NCBI GenBank assembly: GCA_043497085.1
Contig: JBIEKI010000006.1
Source of the DNA: Thalassobacillus sp043497085
GTDB taxonomy: Bacteria > Bacillota > Bacilli > Bacillales > Halobacillaceae
Direction: 5' to 3' (one strand)
Length of the DNA: 64,000 nucleotides
Every line of letters starts with the position of its first letter. Positions within the stretch are counted from its first letter, which is position 1. Under the pieces are notes generated by a model that saw only the letters and a program-made list of their open reading frames with translations, did no database searches and had not been told where the DNA came from. Below, in pieces: positions 33,055 through 40,414 of the stretch. The position numbers and the translations under genes were made by a program.

Positions 33055-33083
33055 TTGACGAATGATGTAAATGTAGGTAGTAT
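33055..33083 (+). promoter_or_regulatory. SigmaA-type promoter TTGACG-N17-TAGTAT without a gene
   Basis: The -35 TTGACG (33055-33060) and the -10 TAGTAT (33078-33083) have exact 17-base spacing. A strong terminator follows only about 60-100 bases later, before any reading frame. Confidence 0.65.
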
Positions 33084-33089
33084 AGTTAT

Positions 33090-33188
33090 TTAGGTATTAA
33101 AAATCAATATAAATCGGCAGTAATGTACTAGGCGATAGAACTGGTCATAAGCCAAAAGAAGGTACCTTGTCTTCTTTTGGCTTTTTTT
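33090..33188 (+). ncRNA. Candidate small RNA of about 100 bases with its own promoter and terminator
   Basis: Transcription from the promoter at 33055 would start near 33090 and end at the hairpin 33149-33188, whose perfect arms AAGCCAAAAGAAG / CTTCTTTTGGCTT are followed by T7. There is no start codon with a ribosome binding site inside. The unit lies between a minus-strand gene's start and rsbT, so it terminates neither neighbour. I do not recognise a family. Confidence 0.6.
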
Positions 33189-33214
33189 ACACTTTAAGAA
33201 AGTTTAACTTTGTT

Positions 33215-33289
33215 AAAGGATCAAAGTATAAGAAATACTAAGGCTTTCGCCATAAGTACTTGGCGACAAGCCAAGTTTTTCTAAAGGAA
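33215..33289. repeat. Family C hairpin repeat, copy 2
   Basis: Nearly identical to 17045-17119. The stem AGGCTTTCGCC / GGCGACAAGCC encloses ATAAGTACTT, with the outer AAGAAATACT / AAGTTTTTCT arm. It is preceded by TTAAGAAAGTTTAACTTTGT, which also recurs in altered form at 50988. It lies about 50 bases upstream of the rsbT-like gene. Confidence 0.72.
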
Positions 33290-33339
33290 CTATACAGGGA
33301 ACCATTTTAAGCGAATGCTTTATGAAGGGGAGTCTGTTT

Positions 33340-33747
33340 ATGGAGAATTCTATCGTCATTCCTATCACGAGTGAAGAAGATATCGTCATTGCCAGAAAAA
33401 TGGGCAGAGAATTTTCAGAAATGCTTGGTTTTTCCACGATTAGCAAAACAAGAGTCATTACTGCTGTTTCAGAGCTTACCAGGAACATCTATCGATATGC
33501 AGAAAATGGCTGGATTAAGTTGGAAGTTATCCAGTCTTCTCAAAAAAAAGGACTAAAAATTACAGCAGTAGATAAAGGTCCTGGGATTAGAAACATTAGT
33601 GAGGCTTTGACGGCGGGCTATTCCAGTTCCGGAAGTCTCGGTGCCGGTCTGCCTGGAACAAAGAAAATGATGGACGAGTTTAAAATAGATTCTTCGCCAG
33701 AGCTTGGAACGCAAGTCATTGCAGTAAAATGGATGAAAACAATATAG
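33340..33747 (+). CDS. RsbT-like serine/threonine kinase (GHKL anti-sigma family)
   Basis: This 135-residue protein follows RsbT closely in pattern: DIVIARKMGREFSEMLGFST, AVSELTRNIYRYA (N box), VDKGPGIRNISEALTAGYSS (G1 box) and SLGAGLPGTKKMMDEF (lid and G2 box). In Bacillus, RsbT phosphorylates stressosome proteins and activates the sigmaB pathway. No rsbR, rsbS, rsbU or sigB gene lies nearby, so this copy is an orphan. The ATG at 33340 follows AAGGGGAG; another ATG at 33322 lies before the site. Confidence 0.85.
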   Translation: MENSIVIPITSEEDIVIARKMGREFSEMLGFSTISKTRVITAVSELTRNIYRYAENGWIKLEVIQSSQKKGLKITAVDKGPGIRNISEALTAGYSSSGSLGAGLPGTKKMMDEFKIDSSPELGTQVIAVKWMKTI

Positions 33748-33903
33748 AGAGTGTCTGCCTTGTGGTAAAGCTTGTCCTTCGGGTAGACACTTTTTTTGTT
33801 TAAGTGGCTCATTGTAAAAAGACCGCTTCATTCGGTGTGCCCGCTATTACTTGTCCAGGGTTAATGAAATCGGTTACAATGAGGTCAATAAGGAGGTGCA
33901 CTT

Positions 33904-34503
33904 ATGGCGTCGTCGTTTATACAATTGGAAGAAATTTTCAAAAGAACTCAAGGAGCTTTAAATGAGTTTAAAGATATCATTACTCCAGTGATCGAAAAAG
34001 CTGAGGATGATCACGAGCGCCTGTATTGGCATCATATTTATGAGGAAGAAGACCATCGTTCAGACCGCCTGGATCAGCTTCTGCCTCAGTTGAATGAAAT
34101 TAACGCTAATAATGCGAAGGTTTCCCCCGATAATCGAGAGTTTGTATACCTGCTGCAAGATATCAGTCTGGAGAAGTTTGGATTACATAACTTCCTGGAG
34201 CATTTAGACCTTTCTTTATACACCTTTAAAGATACAGAATTTGAACAGCCGATTCAGAAATTACGTGATCTGACAGCAGAAGATTACCAGCAGTCCAAGC
34301 AGCTTCTGGAGCAGTTGAATGAAGAGTTCAACATGGCTGACTATCAAGCTTCAGTGCCTACGGATGAAAAAGATGATATTGATAAAAGTCTTAAAGTTGA
34401 AGCCTATTCCCAATCAGACAAGCAAGCTGAAAAAGCAGAAGAATCTAACAGGAATATAACAAGAAAAAGACTGACCGTCGGAAGCTTAAAACAGCAATCA
34501 TAA
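33904..34503 (+). CDS. IMEF encapsulin cargo protein (iron-mineralising ferritin-like)
   Basis: This 199-residue helical, acidic protein has His and Glu-rich helices (EKAEDDHERLYWHHIYEEED, about 40-59; then HRSDRLDQLL). It ends in KRLTVGSLKQQS, the C-terminal targeting tag of IMEF cargo that docks inside encapsulin shells. IMEF is established as the ferroxidase cargo of large Firmicute encapsulins. The shell gene follows 12 bases later. A weak promoter (TTGTCC-N18-TACAAT, near 33852) precedes it and AAGGAGGTG is the ribosome binding site. Confidence 0.88.
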   Translation: MASSFIQLEEIFKRTQGALNEFKDIITPVIEKAEDDHERLYWHHIYEEEDHRSDRLDQLLPQLNEINANNAKVSPDNREFVYLLQDISLEKFGLHNFLEHLDLSLYTFKDTEFEQPIQKLRDLTAEDYQQSKQLLEQLNEEFNMADYQASVPTDEKDDIDKSLKVEAYSQSDKQAEKAEESNRNITRKRLTVGSLKQQS

Positions 34504-34515
34504 GGAGGTCGAACA

Positions 34516-35362
34516 ATGGATAAAACAACAATTTTCGCAGACTCACCTTTAAGTAATGAGGAATGGAACGAACTGGATCAGACCGTTTTTGAACACGCAA
34601 AAAAACAGCTGGTCGGCAGACGCTTCATCGATATATATGGTCCGTTAGGGGAAGGGGTACAGTCGGTTCCGACAGATATTTATGAAGCGCCGGGCCGCGG
34701 CGGGATCAGCCTGCAAGGACAGGATTCCGAGCTTTCCAATCCTGCCCGCCGTGTCAATTTAACGGTGCCATTGTTGTATAAAGACTTTATCCTTTATTGG
34801 AGATATCCAACAAGCCAAAACCCTTGGCAGCCCGATTGATTTTTCAGCTTCTGCCAATGCTGCGCAACAATGTGCGCTTGTGGAAGATGATCTGATTTTT
34901 AACGGATCCAAAGAATTTGACCTGAAAGGAATCATGAACATAAAAGGGAAGCTGTCTCACATTCGCAATGATTGGATGAAATCCGGGAATGCTTTTGGCG
35001 ATGTGGTAGAGGCAAGAAACAAACTGTTGAAAATGGGACATACGGGTCCATTTGCCTTGGTGCTTTCCCCGGAATTATACGCATTAATCCACCGGGTTCA
35101 CCAGGACACCCACGTGTTAGAAATTGATCATGTACGTGAACTGATGACTGCCGGTGTATTCCAATCCCCAATGATCAGGGGAAGCCGTGGAGTTGTTGTC
35201 GATGCAGGTAAACAGAACATTGATCTTGCGATAGCGAGTGACTTTGATACGTCTTTTCTGGATGAAGAAAATATGAACTATTTATTCCGGGTATATGAAG
35301 CGATTGTCTTGAGAATTAAGCGTCCTACCGCCATTTGTACGCTCGAATCTCCTGAAGAATGA
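34516..35362 (+). pseudogene. Encapsulin shell protein gene interrupted by a frameshift
   Basis: The first frame codes for 95 residues of a family 1 encapsulin (FADSPLSNEEWNELDQTVFE, then VGRRFIDIYGPLGEGVQSV, up to LLYKDFILYW) and then runs into a stop at 34839. From 34802 the next frame continues the protein without a gap: DIQQAKTLGSPIDFSASANA, FNGSKEFDLKGIMNIKGKLS, and finally RVYEAIVLRIKRPTAICTLE. The full product would be about 282 residues, the expected length. At the break TGGAGATATC would need to be TGGAGAGATATC (Trp-Arg-Asp-Ile), so loss of one GA unit explains it. It is either a true mutation, a sequencing error, or, less likely, a recoding site. Confidence 0.9.
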
Positions 35363-35371
35363 TAGGAAAAA

Positions 35372-35412
35372 TACAACAAGGTCAGGACCTGAGGAGTCCT
35401 GACCTTGTTGTG
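35372..35412. terminator. Strong bidirectional terminator after the encapsulin gene
   Basis: ACAACAAGGTCAGGAC pairs perfectly with GTCCTGACCTTGTTGT over a seven-base loop. It separates the encapsulin operon from the convergent gene at 35431. Confidence 0.88.
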
Positions 35413-35430
35413 CATATTTGTGATTTCGAG

Positions 35431-35898
35431 TTAGGCAATCGTATAAATCTTTTCTTCTGGATAAACGTCACTGACGTCTATTTCTTTCTTCACATTTTTC
35501 AGACCGATATCTTTGATGACTAATAAGGCTTCCTCGCGGAAAAGAGGGTTATAGCTTCCGTCATTCAGTTCAATCAGGCGTTTTAAATACTTTAATTTTT
35601 GTTGCATCTTTGTATGTTTGAAGGATTGATTACGAAGTTCATGAATTCGTTTATGTTTAGGCTGATGGATGACGCTGACTTCTTTAGCATTAACTATTAA
35701 CAGCTGACCTTCTTCGGTAACACATCCAATAGAACAGAGAGCAGAACCTAATAATTCGACCTTTGTAATGACGATATTATTGTATTCTTCTCCGGTAGAA
35801 AGGCGGAGATAATCGCTTTCAATGACTCCACCGACTTTTCTTTCGTTCGCAAGGATGGTATGCATATCTTCAAATCCGTTTATCTGACTTTTCATCAT
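35431..35898 (-). CDS. Uncharacterised protein, Fur-box-linked neighbour of the encapsulin locus
   Basis: This 155-residue soluble protein has no recognised domain. The first half is mainly strand-like (VITKVELLGSALCSIGCVTE, with two Cys), and the second half helical and basic (HKRIHELRNQSFKHTKMQQK) followed by LFREEALLVIKD. It carries no TVGSL-type cargo tag. The ATG at 35898 has AGGAGAGG upstream. It is transcribed away from a near-consensus Fur box at 35927, so it is probably iron-repressed. Position suggests a role in handling iron into or out of the capsule; this is inference. Confidence 0.65.
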   Translation of the reverse strand: MMKSQINGFEDMHTILANERKVGGVIESDYLRLSTGEEYNNIVITKVELLGSALCSIGCVTEEGQLLIVNAKEVSVIHQPKHKRIHELRNQSFKHTKMQQKLKYLKRLIELNDGSYNPLFREEALLVIKDIGLKNVKKEIDVSDVYPEEKIYTIA

Positions 35899-35926
35899 GA
35901 TACCTCTCCTTCTCAGAAACATTATT

Positions 35927-35945
35927 GATAACGATTCTCATTATC
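35927..35945. promoter_or_regulatory. Fur box between the divergent unknown gene and the ferredoxin gene
   Basis: GATAACGATTCTCATTATC matches about 16 of 19 positions of the classical Fur consensus GATAATGATAATCATTATC. A further half-like GATAATAATT follows at 35959. Being between two divergent starts, it could repress both genes when iron is plentiful. Confidence 0.75.
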
Positions 35946-36030
35946 ATCATTGTAAGTGATAATAATTGGGGGGTCAAGGATATTTTGCATCAAGTTAACA
36001 ATTATTATTCAAAGAAAGGTGATAGCCGGC

Positions 36031-36387
36031 ATGAAAAAGTTGACGATCGGTTCTTTAAAACCAGGCAGTACAGCGGCTTATAACCAGGAAGAGAAAAGCA
36101 AGACAGCCTCTTCTCAACCAGAAATAAAACAACTCGAGATTGACCAGCATGGATCGACTTACAAAGTAAACCCTGTACATAACGTTACCGTGTTAGATTC
36201 AGCTTTAAACCAAAAAATTAACCTTGATTATAAGTGTAAAAAAGGAACGTGCGGAAAGTGCAAGATAAGAGTGTTAAAAGGGGATACTTTGATTACTTCT
36301 GTAAATGACAGAGAGCAAAAAAAGCTTAGGGGAAAAATAAATGATGGTTACCGGCTTGCCTGTCAAGCTGTATTTAAGGAGAGATAA
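36031..36387 (+). CDS. 2Fe-2S ferredoxin with N-terminal encapsulin targeting tag
   Basis: This 118-residue protein starts MKKLTIGSLKPGS, a match to the TVGSL-type encapsulin cargo tag, here at the N-terminus. A flexible Ser/Gln/Glu-rich linker leads to a plant-type ferredoxin domain from about residue 40. It has the C-x4-C-x2-C ligand set in YKCKKGTCGKCKI and the fourth Cys in YRLACQ. Encapsulated ferredoxins are known to help release stored iron by reducing it. The ATG at 36031 follows AAAGGTGAT. It is downstream of the Fur box, consistent with iron mobilisation under starvation. Confidence 0.88.
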   Translation: MKKLTIGSLKPGSTAAYNQEEKSKTASSQPEIKQLEIDQHGSTYKVNPVHNVTVLDSALNQKINLDYKCKKGTCGKCKIRVLKGDTLITSVNDREQKKLRGKINDGYRLACQAVFKER

Positions 36388-36509
36388 AACGCGTGTATGC
36401 TGTTTAATCTTATGCAAAAAGTCGCCGAACATCCTGGCTTTATTGGTGAGAAACGGGGAAGTCTTTGAGACAAATACAATTAATTTAGTGACGAATACGA
36501 TAGTACATA

Positions 36510-36549
36510 TTGACGAAAAAAACATGTATGCATCGATGTGTACATTTCA
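36510..36549. repeat. Family D 40-bp repeat with palindromic core, copy 2
   Basis: Matches 28631-28670 except in the three or so bases after TTGACGAAAAA. Here it lies between the ferredoxin and the SnoaL-like gene, inside a short frame without a ribosome binding site. The symmetric ATGTA ... TACAT arms around CATCGATG suggest a protein-binding or recombination site. Confidence 0.65.
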
Positions 36550-36590
36550 AGCATATCTCCCCCTCATTTGAAAAGAAAGGAAGATAAAAA

Positions 36591-36989
36591 ATGAGTCCAA
36601 AGCAGCAAACTGATGATGGACCCTACAATAAAGAAAAAGCAGTGTCATTTTTACAACTGGTTGCTTCAGGGAAAGCCCGAGAAGCATTTAACCGGTATGC
36701 GGCTCCTGATTTTATCCACCACAACCCTTTTTTTCGCGGGGATGCTGAATCACTGATGGTTGCGATGGAAGAGGATGCCGCAAAGAATCCTGACAAAGCA
36801 TTTGAGGTTAAGCGTGCTATTGAAGAGAGAGACCTTGTTGCAGTTCACTCCCATGTAAAACAAAATTCAGAGGATTTAGGAGCAGTGGTGGTACATATTT
36901 TCCGTTTCCAGGATGATCTAATTGTTGAATTATGGGATGTAGGTCAACCACTCCCTGAGAACTCCCCTAATGAGAATGGTGTTTTTTAG
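36591..36989 (+). CDS. SnoaL-like (NTF2-fold) protein
   Basis: This 132-residue protein has the NTF2-like/SnoaL pattern: an N-terminal helix (NKEKAVSFLQLVASGKAREA), then RYAAPDFIHHNPFFRG (His pair in the cavity), strands VAVHSHVKQ and VVVHIFRFQDDLIVELWDVG, and a final QPLPE. Members are small hydrolase- or isomerase-like proteins of unspecified role. The ATG follows AAAGGAAGATAAAAA. No functional link to the encapsulin genes is evident. Confidence 0.82.
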   Translation: MSPKQQTDDGPYNKEKAVSFLQLVASGKAREAFNRYAAPDFIHHNPFFRGDAESLMVAMEEDAAKNPDKAFEVKRAIEERDLVAVHSHVKQNSEDLGAVVVHIFRFQDDLIVELWDVGQPLPENSPNENGVF

Positions 36990-37113
36990 GTGTACTATCC
37001 AATAATTTCATAATAGTACGAACAGCCATCATTCCATTTCCTGATAAAGTTTGATATAAGTGTATTTTTCTCTTTTCAGATGAATACCATTTATCTGAAA
37101 GGGGGGAAGAAAT

Positions 37114-37485
37114 ATGAGCACAGAAGGTTATGAATATCAGCCACAATATGAAGGTACCAGGAACATGCATGAGCAATGCAAGAGGCACATGGAATATCAC
37201 GTTATAATCTCAATGAAAGATGGAAGTTCATTTGATGGCGTCATTGTAGATGTAGGCTCGGATAACGTTAGTGTGTTAGTCGGTGAAGATGTCATGGAGC
37301 GGGAAAATGAAGAGGAAGCCCGGCAATTTTACGGTGGCTTTGGCCGACCCAGAAGAAGGTTCCGACGCTTTAGACGTCGTAATTTCCCAATTGCTTCGTT
37401 AGCTGCATTGGCCCTGCTGCCTTATATTGCTCCTTATCCTTATCCGTACCCTTATTATCCATATTCGCCATACCCCTATTATTGA
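37114..37485 (+). CDS. Uncharacterised protein with Sm-like core and Tyr/Pro-rich tail
   Basis: This 123-residue protein has a central strand-rich part, YHVIISMKDGSSFDGVIVDV followed by VSVLVGEDVMERE (about 28-65), that resembles a small LSM/Sm-type barrel. A basic RPRRRFRRFRRRNF stretch (about 79-92), a hydrophobic helix (about 93-106) and a tail of repeated PYPYPYYPYSPYPYY come after. Such proteins recur in bacilli, sometimes near sporulation or coat genes, but I cannot name a function. AAAGGGGGGAAG precedes the ATG. Confidence 0.7.
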   Translation: MSTEGYEYQPQYEGTRNMHEQCKRHMEYHVIISMKDGSSFDGVIVDVGSDNVSVLVGEDVMERENEEEARQFYGGFGRPRRRFRRFRRRNFPIASLAALALLPYIAPYPYPYPYYPYSPYPYY

Positions 37486-37493
37486 AAAAGGAT

Positions 37494-37549
37494 AGTGCCT
37501 GCCCCTCGGCTAAGTAATGTTTTACAACAGGGGTTCAGGCACTTTTTTG
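37494..37549 (+). repeat. Family B hairpin repeat, copy 3 (terminator-like)
   Basis: AGTGCCTGCCCC and GGGGTTCAGGCACT enclose TAAGTAATGTTTTACAACA, followed by TTTTTTG. It is placed right after the Sm-like gene and can serve as its terminator. Confidence 0.8.
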
Positions 37550-37643
37550 TGTAAAACAGCTGCAATTAGAATAGAAACTCGAAGCGCATTCAGGTAAGAA
37601 TGGATAGTTTTAAATAATAGTACCTGCCCTCCTCTTTAACTGC

Positions 37644-37697
37644 GGTGCCTGCCCCCCGGTTGATTAAAGCTATACAACAGTAGGCCAGGCATTTTTT
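37644..37697 (+). repeat. Family B hairpin repeat, copy 4, with an extra half copy
   Basis: GGTGCCTGCCCCCC and GTAGGCCAGGCA enclose GATTAAAGCTATACAACA, followed by TTTTTT. A left half-arm (AGTACCTGCCCTCC, 37619-37632) stands just before it. No gene ends between copies 3 and 4, so this copy is not needed as a terminator. The rest of the gap 37486-37973 holds only the promoter at 37861. Confidence 0.72.
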
Positions 37698-37860
37698 AAA
37701 TACAACCGTGAAAGTCTCCCTCCTTTTACTGAATATCGCCCCAAACCAGATTTCCTTTATATGGATTAAAATTCACGTAAAAGCTTTGATCCATAGCCAT
37801 TATATATATGCGTTCATTTTTGCAAAATCATCACTTACAAACTCTGCACAGTGAAACCCC

Positions 37861-37889
37861 TTACAAAACGTTCGGAAAGCCATTATACT
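37861..37889 (+). promoter_or_regulatory. SigmaA-type promoter TTACAA-N17-TATACT for the PRD regulator/PTS operon
   Basis: The -35 TTACAA (37861-37866) is 17 bases from the -10 TATACT (37884-37889). Transcription near 37896 would leave a leader of about 78 bases before the ATG at 37974. I saw no clear RAT-type antiterminator in it. Confidence 0.6.
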
Positions 37890-37973
37890 AAGGTCATAAG
37901 ATGATCATCTAAATCACAACCGTATAATTCTGCAAAATTCACCAGGCGACAAACTAGAGTGAGGGGGATCCCC

Positions 37974-40085
37974 ATGGTATTGGATAAAAGGCGTGCACAC
38001 TTATTATCCATCATTCAACAATCCGCTGGTCCCATTCCAACGAAAGATCTGGTTGCAAAAATGAATGTGTCCCAACGGACGATTTATTATGATATCGATC
38101 AGATCAACAGTTGGTTAGAAGGTCAGAATTTAGAGCCGATTGAAAGCAAGCATGGCGAAGGGCTTTATCTGCCCGACACTTCAAAGTCCAAATTGAACCT
38201 CCAAAAGGAGGAAGGTTTTGAGGACTGGCAGTACCAGTTATCGAAAGAAGAACGAGAAGTACTCATTAAAGCAAAAATATTATTAGAAGAACAGGATGCC
38301 TCGATGCAAAGCTTCATGGACATTACGAGTATGAGTCGAGGCACGGTTGCTAAGGTTCTCAAAAATATCAAAGAAGAGTTCAGACAGGCAGGATTGAAGT
38401 TGTACTATCAGAAAGGGTCGGGCTACCGATTAAGTGGTCCTGAAGAAACAAAAAGAGAGGTACTTTCAGACATCCTGGCCCTCATCTTCTCCCACCCGGA
38501 ATGGCAGAATGTCAGGAATGAGGTTCACCAAATGATCCAGCCGGGAGCAGAGGGATCGTCCCAGGAGACGGATCAACGGCTGATCGTGAGAAATCTTCTG
38601 TATGAAGTGGAACAAAAATTAGGACTGACGTTGACCGATGAGATGGTGGAAATTCTTTCTTTACAGATCTTAATGATCATGAAACGAACCCAATTGCAAA
38701 AGTATATCGTTGTTGAAGAAGAAGAAAAAGAGGTGCTTCAGCAAACGGAAGCTTATCAGGCAGCCCTGTTCATTACGAATAAACTGAAAGATTTATGGAA
38801 GGTTTCCTTCCCGGATGATGAAATCTGCTTCATTACGATGAGTTTATTAGGCTCCAAGGTACAGCACGATGACTTCAGCCGCTATACGGAACGTGAACTA
38901 TCCGGGCTGCGGAATGTGGTTCAGGAAATGATAGCTGACTTTCAATTGTATTCCTGTGTGGTGTTTGATGATAAAGAAGGACTTGAGGAAAACCTGATTT
39001 CCCACATCAAGCCTACGTATTACCGCTTGAAATATGGCGTGAAAATCGCCAATGATTTAGCTGATAGTATTCAGGAAAACTATCCGGACATCTTCCACTT
39101 AACGAAACGTGTGATGAAGCATTTAGAGATTTATGTTGGAGAGACAATCCCCGATGAAGAGACGGCTTATATAACACTCCACTTTGGCGGGTGGCTGACA
39201 AAAGAGAAAAAACAGGTAGAAACAAAGTTCAGCGCAATTATTGTTTGTGAAAACGGGATTGGAACCTCCAACATGCTACGCTCACAACTGGAAAATCTGA
39301 TTGCCGGATTGAATGTAACCAGGACCATGTCCATTAGGGAATACCAGTCGATCGAACCTGACGCAGACGTTATCTTCTCTACCAATTATATTAAGGCAAA
39401 AGATATTCCTGTTATCCATGTGCCAGCGATACTGACCAATCTGGAAAAAGAACAGATCATGCGGCAGATGAATGAGCTTTTCCAATCGAAGCATCAGGAA
39501 AAAGACTCGACGGATTTGCTGATGGAAGTGATCGAACGATATGCCACGATTCATCATAAAGACGAACTGAGAAGAGAATTGGTTCATTTTACAGAACAAA
39601 ATACTCCGCTGACAAAGGAGCTGCGAAAGCCTATGCTGAACGAATTATTAACGGAACAAACGATACAATTCAAAGATCATGTATCCAGCTGGGAGGAGGC
39701 CATCAAAACGGCTGCTCAGCCATTGATCGTACAGCAAGCGATTCGCCCTGAGTATATTCAGGCGATGATTGATAATGTTAATGAAATGGGGCCTTATATC
39801 GTAATAGCCCCTAGAATCGCAATTCCCCATGCACGTCCCGAAGCCGGGGTTGAAAAACTGGGAATGAGTTTCCTGCGATTGAAAGATCCTGTTTATTTTT
39901 CAGACAAGGAAAAGCACCGGGCCCAGTTAGTCATCATCCTGGCGGCGATTGATAATCAAACCCACTTAAAAGCATTGGCTCAGCTAACGGAGATGTTATC
40001 CAATGATGAAAATGTCGAGCAGCTAATTGCAGCCAGTGAACCGGAGCATGTGATTGAAATCGTAAACAAAACCGTAGAGGTATAA
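37974..40085 (+). CDS. PRD-containing PTS regulator (BglG/MtlR type) with EIIB-like and EIIA domains
   Basis: This 703-residue regulator has an N-terminal HTH (MVLDKRRAHLLSIIQQSAG; MNVSQRTIYYDIDQIN) and a second winged HTH (TSMSRGTVAKVLKNI). Two PTS regulation domains (about 190-400) follow. An EIIB-like domain has the Cys in IIVCENGIGTSNMLRSQLE (about 420-440). A C-terminal EIIA domain has the phospho-His in IAIPHARPEAGVEKLGMSFL. Such proteins are activators controlled by phosphorylation through PTS. The ATG at 37974 has GAGGGGGA before it. The EIIB and EIIC genes follow directly. Confidence 0.9.
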   Translation: MVLDKRRAHLLSIIQQSAGPIPTKDLVAKMNVSQRTIYYDIDQINSWLEGQNLEPIESKHGEGLYLPDTSKSKLNLQKEEGFEDWQYQLSKEEREVLIKAKILLEEQDASMQSFMDITSMSRGTVAKVLKNIKEEFRQAGLKLYYQKGSGYRLSGPEETKREVLSDILALIFSHPEWQNVRNEVHQMIQPGAEGSSQETDQRLIVRNLLYEVEQKLGLTLTDEMVEILSLQILMIMKRTQLQKYIVVEEEEKEVLQQTEAYQAALFITNKLKDLWKVSFPDDEICFITMSLLGSKVQHDDFSRYTERELSGLRNVVQEMIADFQLYSCVVFDDKEGLEENLISHIKPTYYRLKYGVKIANDLADSIQENYPDIFHLTKRVMKHLEIYVGETIPDEETAYITLHFGGWLTKEKKQVETKFSAIIVCENGIGTSNMLRSQLENLIAGLNVTRTMSIREYQSIEPDADVIFSTNYIKAKDIPVIHVPAILTNLEKEQIMRQMNELFQSKHQEKDSTDLLMEVIERYATIHHKDELRRELVHFTEQNTPLTKELRKPMLNELLTEQTIQFKDHVSSWEEAIKTAAQPLIVQQAIRPEYIQAMIDNVNEMGPYIVIAPRIAIPHARPEAGVEKLGMSFLRLKDPVYFSDKEKHRAQLVIILAAIDNQTHLKALAQLTEMLSNDENVEQLIAASEPEHVIEIVNKTVEV

Positions 40086-40106
40086 CAATTTGAGGAGGAA
40101 TTTAAA

Positions 40107-40373
40107 ATGAAAAAAGTATTGGTAGTATGTGGGAATGGTTTAGGGAGCAGCATGATTGTCGAAATGAACGTGAAAGCTGCATTGAAGGAAATGGGGAAAG
40201 AAGCGGAAGTATCCCACACAGACTTGACGACAGCAAAGACAGAACAAGCGGACATCTTCTTAGGTTCCGAGGATATTGTAGGCAGCCTGGAAGACGGAAA
40301 TAAAAATGTCGTGAAACTGAAAAACCTGATGGATAAAAATGAGCTCCGTGAAGCATTAGAAAAAAATATGTAA
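40107..40373 (+). CDS. ulaB: PTS ascorbate-family EIIB component
   Basis: This 88-residue protein has the phosphocysteine loop VLVVCGNGLGSSMIVEMNV (Cys about residue 8) and HTDLTTAKTEQADIFLGSED, typical of the SgaB/UlaB group. It passes phosphate to the substrate held by EIIC. It is 21 bases after the regulator gene, with TGAGGAGG upstream of the ATG. No separate EIIA gene is present; the regulator's C-terminal EIIA domain may feed it. Confidence 0.9.
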   Translation: MKKVLVVCGNGLGSSMIVEMNVKAALKEMGKEAEVSHTDLTTAKTEQADIFLGSEDIVGSLEDGNKNVVKLKNLMDKNELREALEKNM

Positions 40374-40414
40374 TAGACGACGGGAATTAAATCCAAAACA
40401 AAGGAGCGTTACAC

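Noticed and set aside
34516..35362. Programmed frameshift in the encapsulin gene
   Set aside because: The junction lacks a known slippery pattern, downstream pseudoknot or internal ribosome binding site, and loss of one GA repeat unit explains it more simply. Kept only as a minor alternative.
36341..36571. Open frame of 76 codons after the ferredoxin gene that reads through family D copy 2
   Set aside because: It starts inside the ferredoxin gene in another frame and lacks a ribosome binding site. The shared MYASMCTFQ is kept as a possibility under the family D finding.
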